From: a virus
Direction: 5' to 3' (one strand)
DNA: 61,670 bases
IMG/VR virus record: IMGVR_UViG_3300042402_004691
Location: 1-61,670 of that record
Part shown: positions 8,036-19,177 of the stretch, in pieces
Position numbering within the stretch: position 1 is the first letter of the stretch
Layout of the letters: each line of letters opens with the position of its first letter
Made by a program: the position numbers and the translations under genes
The notes under the pieces: generated by a model
The model's input: only the letters and a program-made list of their open reading frames with translations
What the model was told of the DNA's origin: nothing
The model's database searches: none

Positions 8036-10075
8036 ATGGCAACTAATAATACAACAAATAACAATTTTAGGAATAAAGGAAAAGATATTAAATATCTAAA
8101 TACAGATTTTGCTGGATTTAGATCAAATTTAATAGAGTTCTCTAAAACATATTTTCCAAAAACCTATAATGATTTCAATGAAACATCTCCTGGTATGATG
8201 TTTATGGAACTATCATCTTATATTGGTGATGTACTTTCATATTATATAGATGATACATTAAAAGAGTCCTTACTTCCATTTGCTGAAGATGAGAGAAGTG
8301 TTATTGCATTAGCACAATTTTTAGGTTATAAACCAAAAGTAACATCACCCGCTTTAACAACACTTTCTATATATCAATTAGTACCTTCAGTTGGAACGGG
8401 TCAAAATAATGTACCAGATGAAAGATTTTATTTGAGAATAAAAGAAGGAATGCAAGTTGAGTCTACAAACAATGCAACTCAATTTAGAACAACGGATATT
8501 ATTGATTTTGGAGATCCATTTGAAAGAGAAACAACTGTATATAGTAGAGATGTAAATACAGGAGAACCTAATTTTTATTTAGTAAAAAAACAAATTCAAG
8601 CAATCTCATCTACAATAACTGAAAGACAATTTACATTTGGTACATATCAACCATTTAGAACTATTGATTTGCCCGAAACTGATGTTATACAAATTGTAGA
8701 TGTTAGAGATAGTAATGGTGCTAAATATTATGAAGTTCCTTATTTAGGACAAGAAATGGTTTTCATTAACGAAACTAATACTATATCAAATAGTTCAGAT
8801 CTATATCAGTTTAGAAATACCGTTCCTTACTTACTAAAAACATTAAAAACTGCTAGAAGGTTTACACTTAAAATAAATGAGAATAGAACTACTACTATTC
8901 AATTTGGAGCTGGAGACCCATCAGCAAGTGATGAACAATTAATTCCTAATCTTAAAAATGTTGGATTGGGATTGCCTAATTCAATTAGTAGATTGGAAGA
9001 GTCATTTGATCCAACAAACTTCTTAAAAACAAAAACTTATGGTACATCACCATCTAATACAACTATCAATGTAAGATATTTAGTTGGTGGTGGAGTTCAA
9101 ACTAATGTATCGCAAGGATTATTGACTAGAATAAGTGGAGTACAATTTGAGGAGGATTTATTAACATTCACTCCCAGTCAAAGAATAGTATACAATAGAG
9201 TTAAAAACTCATTAGCAGTAGATAACGAAGTTCCTGCAGTAGGTGGTAGGGGTTCGGAAACTTTGGAAGAAATCAGACAAAACGCTTTAGCTAATTTTGG
9301 TTCACAAAATAGAGCAGTGACTGCCAGAGATTATCAAGTTAGAGCGTTATCTCTTCCTTCTAAATATGGAGGTATTGCGAAAGCGTATGCAAGTGCGGAT
9401 GGTACATTGGATAACAATTCTCCATCTTCAATCCTTGCATCTCCAAACGCTCTACAACAATTTACTGATATAGTAATGGATTTTGTGGAAAGAGCGGATA
9501 ATGCTGAACCAACTGAAGGTGAAGTAAAAGAGCAGATTAAAAATTTTCTAATAGGAAAAACTGATAATGTAAATGAAACTAACAACCCATTTGCAATTAA
9601 TTTATATCTTTTGGGGTATAACCAAAATGGAAACTTAACACCTATTAATCAGGCAATAAAACAAAATCTAAAAACATACTTAAATGAATACCGAATGTTA
9701 ACTGATGGTATAAATATTTTAGATGGATTTGTTGTTAACATAGGAGTTGAGTTTGAAATAATTACATTAGAAGGATATAATAAAAGTGAAGTAGTAACTG
9801 ATTGTATAAATGAAATTAGAAATTTTTTCCAAATTGATAATTGGTCATTCAATCAAACTATCAATCTAAGTGAATTGGAATTGGTTATAGCAAATGTGGA
9901 GGGCGTATCATCGGTTCCTAAATTACATATATCAAATAAATGTAAAGGACAATATTCTATAAATTCATATAATATTGATGCGGCTACAAAAGATAAGATT
10001 ATTTATCCATCTTTAGACCCTTGTGTTTTTGAAATTAAGTTTCCGAATTCGGACATTAAAGGAAGAGCAAGATAA
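8036..10075 (+). CDS. gp6: baseplate wedge protein gp6-like
   Basis: 679 residues (T4 gp6 is similar in size). The N-terminus contains the family hallmark: DIKYLNTDFAGFRSNLIEF, SPGMMFMELSSYIGDVLSYYID, and SVIALAQFLGYKPK. The middle has a P2 gpJ-like region (LEEIRQNALANFGSQNRAVTARDYQ). gp6 builds the iris-like ring of the baseplate that changes shape at contraction. The stop overlaps the next start by one base. Confidence 0.9.
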   Translation: MATNNTTNNNFRNKGKDIKYLNTDFAGFRSNLIEFSKTYFPKTYNDFNETSPGMMFMELSSYIGDVLSYYIDDTLKESLLPFAEDERSVIALAQFLGYKPKVTSPALTTLSIYQLVPSVGTGQNNVPDERFYLRIKEGMQVESTNNATQFRTTDIIDFGDPFERETTVYSRDVNTGEPNFYLVKKQIQAISSTITERQFTFGTYQPFRTIDLPETDVIQIVDVRDSNGAKYYEVPYLGQEMVFINETNTISNSSDLYQFRNTVPYLLKTLKTARRFTLKINENRTTTIQFGAGDPSASDEQLIPNLKNVGLGLPNSISRLEESFDPTNFLKTKTYGTSPSNTTINVRYLVGGGVQTNVSQGLLTRISGVQFEEDLLTFTPSQRIVYNRVKNSLAVDNEVPAVGGRGSETLEEIRQNALANFGSQNRAVTARDYQVRALSLPSKYGGIAKAYASADGTLDNNSPSSILASPNALQQFTDIVMDFVERADNAEPTEGEVKEQIKNFLIGKTDNVNETNNPFAINLYLLGYNQNGNLTPINQAIKQNLKTYLNEYRMLTDGINILDGFVVNIGVEFEIITLEGYNKSEVVTDCINEIRNFFQIDNWSFNQTINLSELELVIANVEGVSSVPKLHISNKCKGQYSINSYNIDAATKDKIIYPSLDPCVFEIKFPNSDIKGRAR

Positions 10076-11151
10076 TGGCATATTATTTTATAACAGCATC
10101 AAAAGATGCGAGTATATACTTACAACAACCTGATCAAAATACAGGTTTGGATGAGATATTGGACATTAGTAAAGTTTATTTTGGAAATATAAAGGATATT
10201 TCTAGAGCATTAATTAAATTTGATTTAGATGCATTGGCACAATCAATATCTAATGGAGATGTTGTAATTGATAGTGTTAAACTTTCATTAAGAGAAACTG
10301 AGAGCCAAGAAATACCATTAAGATATACAATTCTAGCACATCCAATATCTGGAAGTTGGGAAATGGGTAATGGTACTCGATTTGATAAAATATCTACAAC
10401 TGGTGTAAACTGGAAATATAGAGAAGGTGATTCCAAAGTTGATTGGCTACCCAACGAATTAGCAAGTGGTAGTGATAGTAATCCAAACGATGGTACTGGT
10501 GGAACATGGTATACTGCATCAGCAGCATCTCAATCATTTAATTATGAAAGTTCTGACCTAAATATCGATGTTAAAAACACGGTTAATTTGTGGTTAAGTG
10601 GTAGTTTACCAAATGATGGATTTATACTTAAACATACCAATGAATATGAAAACGATACCAACGATTATGGAATACTAAAGTTTTTTGGAAAAGAAACTAA
10701 TACAATATATCAACCTAAATTAGTAATAGGTTGGGATGATCAAATCTTCAATACTGGTTCATTGCAGCCAGTGGATTTGGAAGATGGAGAAGTTGTAATT
10801 AGAGTTAAACCATTAACTAAAGAATATAAATTGAATACAACTAAAATAATTAGATTAGTTGGTAGAGAGAAGTATCCATTAAAAACTTTTACAAATGCGT
10901 TTGCAACTGATGTTGTTAAGTATTTACCATCTACAACTTATTATCAAATAAAAGATTATCAATCAAACGATGTTATTATACCTTTTAGTGAATACTCAAA
11001 AGTAAGTTGTGATAGTAAAGGGAATTACATAAAATTTGATTTTACAAATTGGCAACCAAATAGAGTTTACAAAATAGAATTTAAGGTTGAAAGCGATGGT
11101 GATACTATTCACTTTGATGATAAAATTACGTTTAAAATTGTTGAAAACTAA
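10075..11151 (+). CDS. DNRLRE-type beta-sandwich baseplate/virion protein
   Basis: 358 residues. The first 225 residues have the pattern of DNRLRE domains found in surface and structural proteins: ASKDASIYLQ, ISRALIKFDLDAL, SVKLSLRE, NIDVKNTVNLWLSG, DYGILKFFGKETNTIYQPKLVI. The C-terminal 110 residues look like a further immunoglobulin-like sandwich. It sits where T4 has gp7, but resemblance to gp7 is not visible. Probably an outer wedge component. Start overlaps the gp6 stop (TAATG). Confidence 0.6.
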   Translation: MAYYFITASKDASIYLQQPDQNTGLDEILDISKVYFGNIKDISRALIKFDLDALAQSISNGDVVIDSVKLSLRETESQEIPLRYTILAHPISGSWEMGNGTRFDKISTTGVNWKYREGDSKVDWLPNELASGSDSNPNDGTGGTWYTASAASQSFNYESSDLNIDVKNTVNLWLSGSLPNDGFILKHTNEYENDTNDYGILKFFGKETNTIYQPKLVIGWDDQIFNTGSLQPVDLEDGEVVIRVKPLTKEYKLNTTKIIRLVGREKYPLKTFTNAFATDVVKYLPSTTYYQIKDYQSNDVIIPFSEYSKVSCDSKGNYIKFDFTNWQPNRVYKIEFKVESDGDTIHFDDKITFKIVEN

Positions 11152-11156
11152 TAGTA

Positions 11157-12209
11157 ATGAGAAACAACGGATTAAGAAATGAAAGTTTTGTTGATAGGCT
11201 TAATATAAGTGGATCTACCGCCATACGAACAAAAAATGATTTCGGTGTACATATATTTTCAGGTTCAGTTTCAGATGATGGTGTAATCGGTTCAAAGTTA
11301 GTAAAACCAAAATACAATTCAGATGAGATTGAAAAATCCATAGATACTACAATAATTGAACTTATACCAGTAATTCCTCCTGAACTACCTGATACTGTAT
11401 TACGAAGTGTATATAATATAGCTTTAGCTGAGATAGCTAATTTAACCCAAGAGGTTGCAACTTTAAATGGTGTTATATTAAGTTTACAATCAAATATTAC
11501 CGAATTAGAAATTGTAACTCAATCTTTAAGAGTTGAAATTGATGGTAATGATATAACTGTTGCTACTCTTCAAAATCAATCCGAACAATTAGGACTGAGA
11601 ATTCAAAGTAGTATTACGGATTTACAAAACTCAATTCAAAGAGCAACTTCGGAAGCAATTCAAAGAGTATCACTTACCGCAAGAAACGAAGCATTAATTC
11701 AGGAAGCAAATGGATTACGATCAGAACTCGAAGCAACAAGAGAACGATTGGAAACTACCATTAAAGACCTTCAAAAAGAAGCTTCTGTTGGAGCTCAATT
11801 AGCGGATGGTGCCTTTGGTGGTGGTGATTTAACTGCAAACCCAAGTCCTATAAGTGATAGCTCTATATCGGCGATAGCATGGAGAGGAAGACCTCAAGGT
11901 GATTATAGAGATGGTAGATTTATAAACGGAAGTAGTTTAAGTATATTTAATCCAACCGATGCAGATGTTAGAGTTGAATTTACACAAAATGGAATTGATT
12001 TTCTTCAAACTATATCTGCTGTAACTGTAAGAGCTAAGGGATTTGCAAATGTTAATCTTAAAGTTGATGTAAGGAAAGTTGATAAATATAAAAAAGGAAG
12101 TGACTCTCTAAATGTAGGCGAATTATCAGTTAGTTCACCAACTACCACATTCCCTATACCTATGGAATTGCAAATACAAAGAGCAGGAAATTATAGAAGA
12201 CCTTCTTAA
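11157..12209 (+). CDS. coiled-coil virion protein (short-fibre-like)
   Basis: 350 residues. Residues 1-60 are mixed. About 95-220 form a long heptad-patterned coiled coil (EIANLTQEVATLNGVILSLQ..., ATRERLETTIKDLQKEA). The last 110 residues are a strand-rich head with a WRGRPQGDYRDGRF segment. This layout, small base, trimeric rod, globular tip, is typical of short tail fibres or baseplate pins. No family match. Starts 5 nt after the previous stop. Confidence 0.6.
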   Translation: MRNNGLRNESFVDRLNISGSTAIRTKNDFGVHIFSGSVSDDGVIGSKLVKPKYNSDEIEKSIDTTIIELIPVIPPELPDTVLRSVYNIALAEIANLTQEVATLNGVILSLQSNITELEIVTQSLRVEIDGNDITVATLQNQSEQLGLRIQSSITDLQNSIQRATSEAIQRVSLTARNEALIQEANGLRSELEATRERLETTIKDLQKEASVGAQLADGAFGGGDLTANPSPISDSSISAIAWRGRPQGDYRDGRFINGSSLSIFNPTDADVRVEFTQNGIDFLQTISAVTVRAKGFANVNLKVDVRKVDKYKKGSDSLNVGELSVSSPTTTFPIPMELQIQRAGNYRRPS

Positions 12210-12224
12210 TAAAATTATTTTAAA

Positions 12225-13472
12225 ATGGCAATACAAAATATTAAAGAAATAATTAATAACAGAGGATATGTAATTAATCCGGATGATAGAAAAATCTTCG
12301 AAGAGGGAGATTTACAATCATTTTTTGGATTTAGTGAAAATGATGCGATTGAGTTTGTAATATATGATGTTAATAACAATCAATTACCACAATTAGATGG
12401 TACATCGGTTAGATATATAAAATTAACAAATGAAAATATAAATGATTATTTTTTAATACCTGAAGGAACTACATTTCAACGATATCAATTACCTAAAGAA
12501 TATTTTATTGATATCGAACGGTTGATGAGTGAAGCTGGATATACTAATGGAATTTTTAAAACTCAAGTAACATTAATTAATAAAAGAGCTGGTAGTGAAA
12601 AGCAGTATGATAAATTGTGGATACAAGAAATATCACCATCTAGAACGGAAGTTAGATTGTTTCCATTAAAAGAGGGTGTAGCGTTAAGTCCTGAATTGAA
12701 AATAAGATTTGATGCATTTATAAACGATAGAGAGTTTAGAGAAGATACTATTGCTTATTTATTTGAGTTTATTGAAAACATAAAACCAATTGAAATATCC
12801 ACATTTTTAAAATCTAAGTATTCAACATTTTGGTTAGATAATTTAGTTAATGAATTTAAAATAGCAAGTTTTGAATTGTTTGTAACTACTATATATGAAA
12901 AGTTTGTTCAATCTTGTTTATATGAGTTTACAAACAGAGTATCGGATTTGACTAATTTAAATTACGGTAAATATAAATCTACAAAACCACCAATTACTTT
13001 ATCTAAAGAGTTGGTAGTTTCCATTTGTAACAAAATTTTGGTAGAAACAATTAATTATTATTTACCAAGACAAGATAATAGAAATCAAACAAATACTATA
13101 GCAGATTTTTCACCATCAGTAGATGAAGTTGGTGAAATTTTACAAAGTAAAACAAGCGATACTGTATATAATGCGAAAACGGTTGAAATTAAATTTGCAG
13201 AAATAACATATCCAGTTATTACAGAAAAACAAGCTACATTAGCAGCCGCTATAAATAACGAAATGGATAACTCAAACACCACCGTTGCAACTGCGGATGG
13301 TGAAGCTGCATACAACCCAACTGATCCACCTACTGAAACTGGTACAACCGGTGGTGCTAGTGGTCCTACTACTACAACTGGAGATGGTGCAGCTGAAGAT
13401 ACTAAAGGACAGACTGGTCAATTTAATTATGGACTAGCTAATGGACCAAAACCAAGAGTTGGATTTCAATAA
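12225..13472 (+). CDS. baseplate-cluster structural protein, unassigned
   Basis: 415 residues. Residues 1-155 are strand-rich, 155-300 are helical (FREDTIAYLFEFIENIKPIEIS..., SFELFVTTIYEKFVQSCL). The last 70 residues are a Thr/Gly/Pro-rich tail (TGTTGGASGPTTTTGDGA) that is probably disordered. It is the gene before the giant 13492 protein. It may replace T4 gp8 in position, but I see no sequence evidence for that. Confidence 0.6.
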   Translation: MAIQNIKEIINNRGYVINPDDRKIFEEGDLQSFFGFSENDAIEFVIYDVNNNQLPQLDGTSVRYIKLTNENINDYFLIPEGTTFQRYQLPKEYFIDIERLMSEAGYTNGIFKTQVTLINKRAGSEKQYDKLWIQEISPSRTEVRLFPLKEGVALSPELKIRFDAFINDREFREDTIAYLFEFIENIKPIEISTFLKSKYSTFWLDNLVNEFKIASFELFVTTIYEKFVQSCLYEFTNRVSDLTNLNYGKYKSTKPPITLSKELVVSICNKILVETINYYLPRQDNRNQTNTIADFSPSVDEVGEILQSKTSDTVYNAKTVEIKFAEITYPVITEKQATLAAAINNEMDNSNTTVATADGEAAYNPTDPPTETGTTGGASGPTTTTGDGAAEDTKGQTGQFNYGLANGPKPRVGFQ

Positions 13473-13491
13473 AATATTTTAATAAAAATAG

Positions 13492-16400
13492 ATGACAGAT
13501 TTACAATACATTATTAATTTAAAATCAAATGTATCTGATGCTGAGATATTATTAAATGGTGAGCCCAAAGGAACCTCTCCAAAGAGTATAACTTTAACTA
13601 CAAAGGAAGTACAGGACAACTATAGTGGGCGTGTAAATATAACATTACAAAAAACAAATTATACTCCTAGTACTAGATATGAATTGTTTCTTGATAGAAA
13701 TCCTGCCTATGATAGCTTTGTAGTACAACAAAGTCAGCAGCAAGGACGTGATTTTGATCCCACTCAAGATAACACTGAAGTTTATTCAAATATCCCTCAA
13801 TTTATTTTAAGAGTAAATAAATATGAAAATAATGTTTTAGCACAATATCAACAAGATCTTACTAATCAATTACTTGAGTTAGATTTTAACTTAACTGCTT
13901 CACAAAATAATAATGCAGGTGATGATAGTGGACAGGATGAGGAACTACAGGGATTTAAGGTAGCTGTAAATGGATTATTATCTTCTGCTAAATTTATTGT
14001 TAATAAAACTGAACAAATAGTAATTGACAAAAATGCAGCAGTATATAATTTCAAAACAGGTGATGCTATAGAAATTGTATCTTCAGATATTACTAAATTT
14101 AGAGTAACTCAAATTACGGCTAGAGGAATTGGAATAGACTCTTCTCAAAAAGTTGAAAATGACTTACAAAGTTTAAGATTTGCAGTTGCAGTTACTAGAC
14201 CATTATCAATAACAATTGATACTACCGAAGTCCCTCCAATTCAGACCGAAGTTCCTAATATAAGTTTGGTGAAGCCGGATGAAAATAGAAAATATAATAT
14301 AAATGCTAAGGGGGATTACCCAATAGGAATAAGAAAAAATGGTGTAGTAACTAGATTACGAGTTGTTGTTGGAGAACAAGTTATAACATATAGTGATATT
14401 CCTGCAGTTGAAACGGAATTTGTAATCACAATACCTGAAAAATATTTAACATCAATTGGTGCATATAATATACAAATTATTCCTGCTAATAATCAAGGTG
14501 ATGGTCCTCCTATTAATGTTCTACTAAATGTAGTTAATGAAGTATGGGTTGGTGTGCCTGATATAAAAAATATAAGATTTCCATCTAGAATAGAAGGACC
14601 TGATTATGTTGGATATGATGTAGATTTTGAAATTGGATATGAAAGTGTTAATACCGATTGGGTTAAGATAGCTCTTGCTGCTTCACTTGTGGATGGTCAA
14701 AGCCCTTCTTTTATTAAAGGACCGGCTACTGGAAAAATTACACTAAATATTAAAAAGTTATTAGAATTGCCAGGAGTTCAATTTTCTGAGAATGAAACTG
14801 AAATCGGTATAACTCTTAACTTAATTCCTTATAACGAAAGTGGTATATCTGTTGTAACAGGTAAAACGGAAACTTTACAAATCGCATTTTCTAAAAGTTC
14901 TCTTACGATACCTAGAAATATCGCCGTAAACAGAATTGCTGAAGGATTTGTATCTCAATTTGATGCTAAAATACTAGAAACCGAGTCCTCTAAATATTTA
15001 ACACATGCACTCCATTTAGGTAGTGGTAATAATAAAGTAATTACAACTTGGACAGGTAGTCAAGGTTCTCTTATTTTAAAATTATATGAACCAATACCAA
15101 CATCGGTTCAACCAAATCAACAAGTTTGGATTTCTAAATATCAATCTAATCCAGTAATAGAAACTGTAACTCTTAGTGGATTAGAAATCGAATTTTGCTC
15201 TCCATTAAAAGGACCTAATTTTTCATTAGAGCCTGATAATGGTATTGGATATAGTATATACGATGAATTGATTGCAAGTGGAAGTCAAACTTCTAATGAC
15301 TTGGTTTTAAAGTATTTAAAATCTAGAACTATTGATACTAGTAAGCTAAATATAGAATATGTATCAGGTTCTAATGAATACTTATTTGAAAATTTTGTAA
15401 ATTTCGGTTCGGCTGAAGAAAGAATACATAATTTTTTCTATAAAATAAAATTAATAGAAAATTATCAAGCAAAACTGCAATCATTAACATACGCAATTAG
15501 TGTGACTGATGGAAATCTATTAACAGAAGATTTGTATCTAATGATAACTGAATTTGGTGATTTTAGTATTGACATTGAAAAAATAACATTTTCAAATCCA
15601 TCCGAAGAGGCTGAAGCTAAAAAAATTATTCAACTAATTTATAATATACTTAAATCATTTGATGGGTTTGAAAAATATTTATTAAAAGCATCACCAAATG
15701 ACGTATTGGGATATCCTAAAGATGTGGTAGTTAGTGAATTTCCATTAACAATTACACCTGCCATCGATAGTAGCGCTCCTGTTATTTCATTTAAATTAAA
15801 ACCAACAGATGATGTAGATGTTATAAGTTGGTACGAATTTGCGATTGATACCGCATCTGAATTTGATAAATACAATCCGAATTATATAATAAATAATATA
15901 CCAGAGTTTATATATAAAGATAATGATAATGCAGATTTCCTATTATTTTTAGATATGATAGGTCAGCACTTTGATACAATTTGGGTTCATATAAATGGAT
16001 TAACTCAAATGAAAGTTGTTGATGAAGCTGGTATAAAGGGTATTCCAAAAGATTTTGTATTAAATATGCTTAAATCTTTAGGTTGGAATGGTAGAAGAGC
16101 ATTTGACTCTCAATTCCTTTGGGAATACGCATTAGGACAAAATAAAGATGGTTCACCTAAATACTCAACATCATTAGAAGATGCAAATAATCAAGTTTGG
16201 AGAAGAATACTAAATAACTTACCATACCTATTAAAGCATAAGGGAACTTCTAGAGCTATGAAAGCTATTATGGCGTGTTATGGTGTTCCACAATCTATGT
16301 TGACAATAATGGAATTTGGTGGACCGCAAGACCCAACCGCGGGAGGAGTAACAGAATTTACATTTGATGATAGAACCGCTGCATTAAGATTAGAACCTAG

Positions 16401-18480
16401 TGCATCAGTTGTAATACCTTGGAAAAATATACCATCTACTGGTCTTAAACCTCAAGGAATTGAGTTTCTGGTTAAACCAAATCAAATTAAAACATCTAAA
16501 ATATTACAAAGTGATACATTTGAAATATCTTTCGAACAAACAACAGGTTCATTTGTAAAATTTGATTTTAAGTTAATAGGTTCTGGTAGTATAGTAGGTG
16601 GATATATAGATGAACCATTTATTAGTGCATCTGTTGAAACATATTATTTTGATACTGCTAGTTTCTCACCATATGTTTTGGGTCCTTCCTTTGAAACTTC
16701 TTCTTTAGAATTTCCATTATCAACTCAATATTATAGTAATGTATTATTTAATAAAATACCGGAAATATCAGGTGGCTCTAAATATGAGTTAAGCATTAAA
16801 ACATCAAATGGTGAGCAGATAATAGCCGATGTAAAATTATCCATAGTAACATCTGCCACACCTTGGGAAAGTGGTAGTTATATTTCTATTGGAAATGATT
16901 TTGATGGAAATATAGACGAAATTCGTTTGTGGAGAATACCATTACAAGATAGTAAATTTGAAAACCATACACTATTTCCAGACGCTATAAATGGAAACTC
17001 AATTTCATCTTCAACAGAGGATTTGATGTTCCGTTTGGATTTTGAATATCCAAAAGATAGAATACTGGATCCATACATTAAAAATGTGGCGATAAATCAA
17101 TCGTATGGTGAAAGTTTTGCAACTGCAAGTAATTTTTATTCTGCAAGCAATTACCCATATCAATATTTTCCATACGAAAGAACTGTAACTGCAAAAGTTC
17201 CATCTTTGGGATTTAATGTATCTAATAAAATACGATTTGAAGATCAAGAATTAGTTACTGAGTTATCATATAAGCATCGAGCAACTAAAAAGGCATTCGA
17301 TAGAGCACCAATTGATAGTAACCGTTTAGGATTATTCTTATCTCCTATAAAGGAATTGAATATGGATATAGTTAAAGCATTTGGCGATTTTAACATTGAT
17401 AACTATATAGGTAATCCGGCCGATCAATACAAAAATGGATATAAAGAGTTGGATACTCTTAGAGAATATTACTTTGAGAGACTGAGCTTAAATGTTAGTG
17501 AGTATATTCAGTTAGTTAAATATATTAACAAATCTCTGTTTGATGTTTTAGGTGATTTGGCACCAGCTAGAGCAAAGGTATCAAAAGGTTTGTTAATTGA
17601 ACCACATTACTTGGAAAGAAGTAAAGTACAGTGGAACAAACCTGGTGCAGAAAATATAAGTTATGTTGGTAATATACATATAGAGGATGTAGAAAGTATT
17701 GAAATGGAATACAATACTTTTGAAGCTAATATAGATGAAAAAGATGATACTATTGTAGAAGGTGAATACAGAACATTTTTAGCAGAAATTAATGAAGAAG
17801 ATGAAATCGTATTAACCGCAGAGACTGCATTCTATGTGGGTGAATTTGAATACATAACAGATGATTTTATTGTGGCGGATATACCTACATACGAAGGAGA
17901 TATAACATACGAATTGAGATATGAGTTATTGGGTGAACTAGAAACTTTTGGTAAATACGAAAGTGTTGGTAATCAGGCAAACTCTATGGATAATTTAGGA
18001 TTTGGATTATACGCAGAAGATACTACCACAATTTGGAAGAGATATGATTTTAATTCAAATTATACTGAAAGCAGAGCAAATGTATATTTAGTAGAAAGTG
18101 AGCGGATTAAAAATGTACTTACTCAAGTTTCTGGTTATCCAAGAGCAGGAGCTGCTGCTGATGAGCAAGTTGAGTACGCCTTAGTTCCTACACCTTTTAA
18201 GGAATATGTGGTATCATTATTACCTTATCCAGATACTTTGGGAGCGAGTGGTAATATTACAAATGTTACACCATTAAGAGGATATTTTCCAACTCATTAC
18301 AAATACAAAAATAATTTATACGAAGGGTTACAGAGATCATTCTATAAAGGTTCTGTACAATCTTCTACAACTACACCTGATGGGTTATCAGCTGTTGAAA
18401 CCTTTACAACCAATCCTAATATACTTAGAGTTGCTAATACTGGAAGAGGTAGTGGTGAACCGATATTGATAGTAGATTAA
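13492..18480 (+). CDS. giant baseplate/tail protein with PEGA-like, gpI-like and LamG-like parts
   Basis: 1662 residues. Parts in order: a PEGA-like repeat at about 1-75 (SDAEILLNGEPKGTSPKSI), several immunoglobulin-like sandwiches, then about 800-940 a helical region with RRILNNLPYLLKHKGTSRAM and KAIMACYGVPQSMLTIMEFGG. That segment resembles P2 gpI-like tail proteins, which link baseplate to fibres. About 960-1165 is a LamG/concanavalin-like sandwich (GNIDEIRLWRIPLQ), followed by a helical part near 1300-1385 and an acidic strand-rich region. Large size and position match T4 gp7/gp10 territory. Role in baseplate periphery and fibre attachment is inferred. No proteolysis or enzyme motif seen. 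Confidence 0.65.
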   Translation: MTDLQYIINLKSNVSDAEILLNGEPKGTSPKSITLTTKEVQDNYSGRVNITLQKTNYTPSTRYELFLDRNPAYDSFVVQQSQQQGRDFDPTQDNTEVYSNIPQFILRVNKYENNVLAQYQQDLTNQLLELDFNLTASQNNNAGDDSGQDEELQGFKVAVNGLLSSAKFIVNKTEQIVIDKNAAVYNFKTGDAIEIVSSDITKFRVTQITARGIGIDSSQKVENDLQSLRFAVAVTRPLSITIDTTEVPPIQTEVPNISLVKPDENRKYNINAKGDYPIGIRKNGVVTRLRVVVGEQVITYSDIPAVETEFVITIPEKYLTSIGAYNIQIIPANNQGDGPPINVLLNVVNEVWVGVPDIKNIRFPSRIEGPDYVGYDVDFEIGYESVNTDWVKIALAASLVDGQSPSFIKGPATGKITLNIKKLLELPGVQFSENETEIGITLNLIPYNESGISVVTGKTETLQIAFSKSSLTIPRNIAVNRIAEGFVSQFDAKILETESSKYLTHALHLGSGNNKVITTWTGSQGSLILKLYEPIPTSVQPNQQVWISKYQSNPVIETVTLSGLEIEFCSPLKGPNFSLEPDNGIGYSIYDELIASGSQTSNDLVLKYLKSRTIDTSKLNIEYVSGSNEYLFENFVNFGSAEERIHNFFYKIKLIENYQAKLQSLTYAISVTDGNLLTEDLYLMITEFGDFSIDIEKITFSNPSEEAEAKKIIQLIYNILKSFDGFEKYLLKASPNDVLGYPKDVVVSEFPLTITPAIDSSAPVISFKLKPTDDVDVISWYEFAIDTASEFDKYNPNYIINNIPEFIYKDNDNADFLLFLDMIGQHFDTIWVHINGLTQMKVVDEAGIKGIPKDFVLNMLKSLGWNGRRAFDSQFLWEYALGQNKDGSPKYSTSLEDANNQVWRRILNNLPYLLKHKGTSRAMKAIMACYGVPQSMLTIMEFGGPQDPTAGGVTEFTFDDRTAALRLEPSASVVIPWKNIPSTGLKPQGIEFLVKPNQIKTSKILQSDTFEISFEQTTGSFVKFDFKLIGSGSIVGGYIDEPFISASVETYYFDTASFSPYVLGPSFETSSLEFPLSTQYYSNVLFNKIPEISGGSKYELSIKTSNGEQIIADVKLSIVTSATPWESGSYISIGNDFDGNIDEIRLWRIPLQDSKFENHTLFPDAINGNSISSSTEDLMFRLDFEYPKDRILDPYIKNVAINQSYGESFATASNFYSASNYPYQYFPYERTVTAKVPSLGFNVSNKIRFEDQELVTELSYKHRATKKAFDRAPIDSNRLGLFLSPIKELNMDIVKAFGDFNIDNYIGNPADQYKNGYKELDTLREYYFERLSLNVSEYIQLVKYINKSLFDVLGDLAPARAKVSKGLLIEPHYLERSKVQWNKPGAENISYVGNIHIEDVESIEMEYNTFEANIDEKDDTIVEGEYRTFLAEINEEDEIVLTAETAFYVGEFEYITDDFIVADIPTYEGDITYELRYELLGELETFGKYESVGNQANSMDNLGFGLYAEDTTTIWKRYDFNSNYTESRANVYLVESERIKNVLTQVSGYPRAGAAADEQVEYALVPTPFKEYVVSLLPYPDTLGASGNITNVTPLRGYFPTHYKYKNNLYEGLQRSFYKGSVQSSTTTPDGLSAVETFTTNPNILRVANTGRGSGEPILIVD

Positions 18481-18505
18481 CAACTGAACGAAAAATAAAA
18501 AATAA

Positions 18506-18515
18506 CATATTTATA
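18506..18515 (+). promoter_or_regulatory. late promoter box
   Basis: CATATTTATA, 23 nt before the ATG at 18539; nine of ten positions match TATATTTATA. Confidence 0.6.
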
Positions 18516-18538
18516 CTATATAAAAGAAACAAAAAATT

Positions 18539-19165
18539 ATGGCATATTTAGATAATACCGCTGGAATTACCGTAGATGCAATCCTTACAAAAAAAGGTAG
18601 ACAAAAATTAGCATCTGGACAGGCATTAAACATTACAAAATTCGCATTAGGTGATGATGAAGTGGATTACACTTTATTCGAACCTGCCCACCCAAAGGGT
18701 TCTGCTTTTTATGACTCTGCTATTAGAGCTCTTCCTGTGACGGAAGCATCTCCTGATGAGACTTTGATATTGAGATATAAAATAGTTACTCTACCAAAAG
18801 GAACTACACAAATTCCGTTGGTTAGATTAGGTATTTCTTCTATTGCAGTAACTCAGCAAGAAGGTGGAGTTGGGTTAACACCTACTACATCTCCATCTGG
18901 AAATACTGCTGCTGGATACACTGTAATATTGGCAGACCAAAGTGCAGGAACATTAACTGTGACTAGAGGAGCTACTGCATCTGGTACTACACCTGTATTC
19001 TTAGGAGAGGAAGTTTCTGCAACCGCACAGGTAGTTAGTGGTTTAGAATTCCGTTTTACACCAAATCCTAATTTAACAGGTGATGTGATTACTACTATTA
19101 CTGTTTATGGTAATGAGACTGGTGGTTCACAAACTATTCCTGTAATTATAACATACAAAGCATAA
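18539..19165 (+). CDS. virion structural protein (tail-associated)
   Basis: 208 residues. The start, MAYLDNTAGITVDAILTKKG followed by RQKLA and FALGDDEVDYTLF, is a recurring opening of structural proteins in marine T4-like phages. The C-terminal 110 residues are Thr/Gly-rich with strand alternation (TLTVTRGATASGTTPVF, TITVYGNETGGSQTIPVIITY), like an immunoglobulin-like domain. It has its own late promoter and leads a three-gene structural set. Exact place in the virion unknown. Confidence 0.6.
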   Translation: MAYLDNTAGITVDAILTKKGRQKLASGQALNITKFALGDDEVDYTLFEPAHPKGSAFYDSAIRALPVTEASPDETLILRYKIVTLPKGTTQIPLVRLGISSIAVTQQEGGVGLTPTTSPSGNTAAGYTVILADQSAGTLTVTRGATASGTTPVFLGEEVSATAQVVSGLEFRFTPNPNLTGDVITTITVYGNETGGSQTIPVIITYKA

Positions 19166-19177
19166 AAAACATAAAAA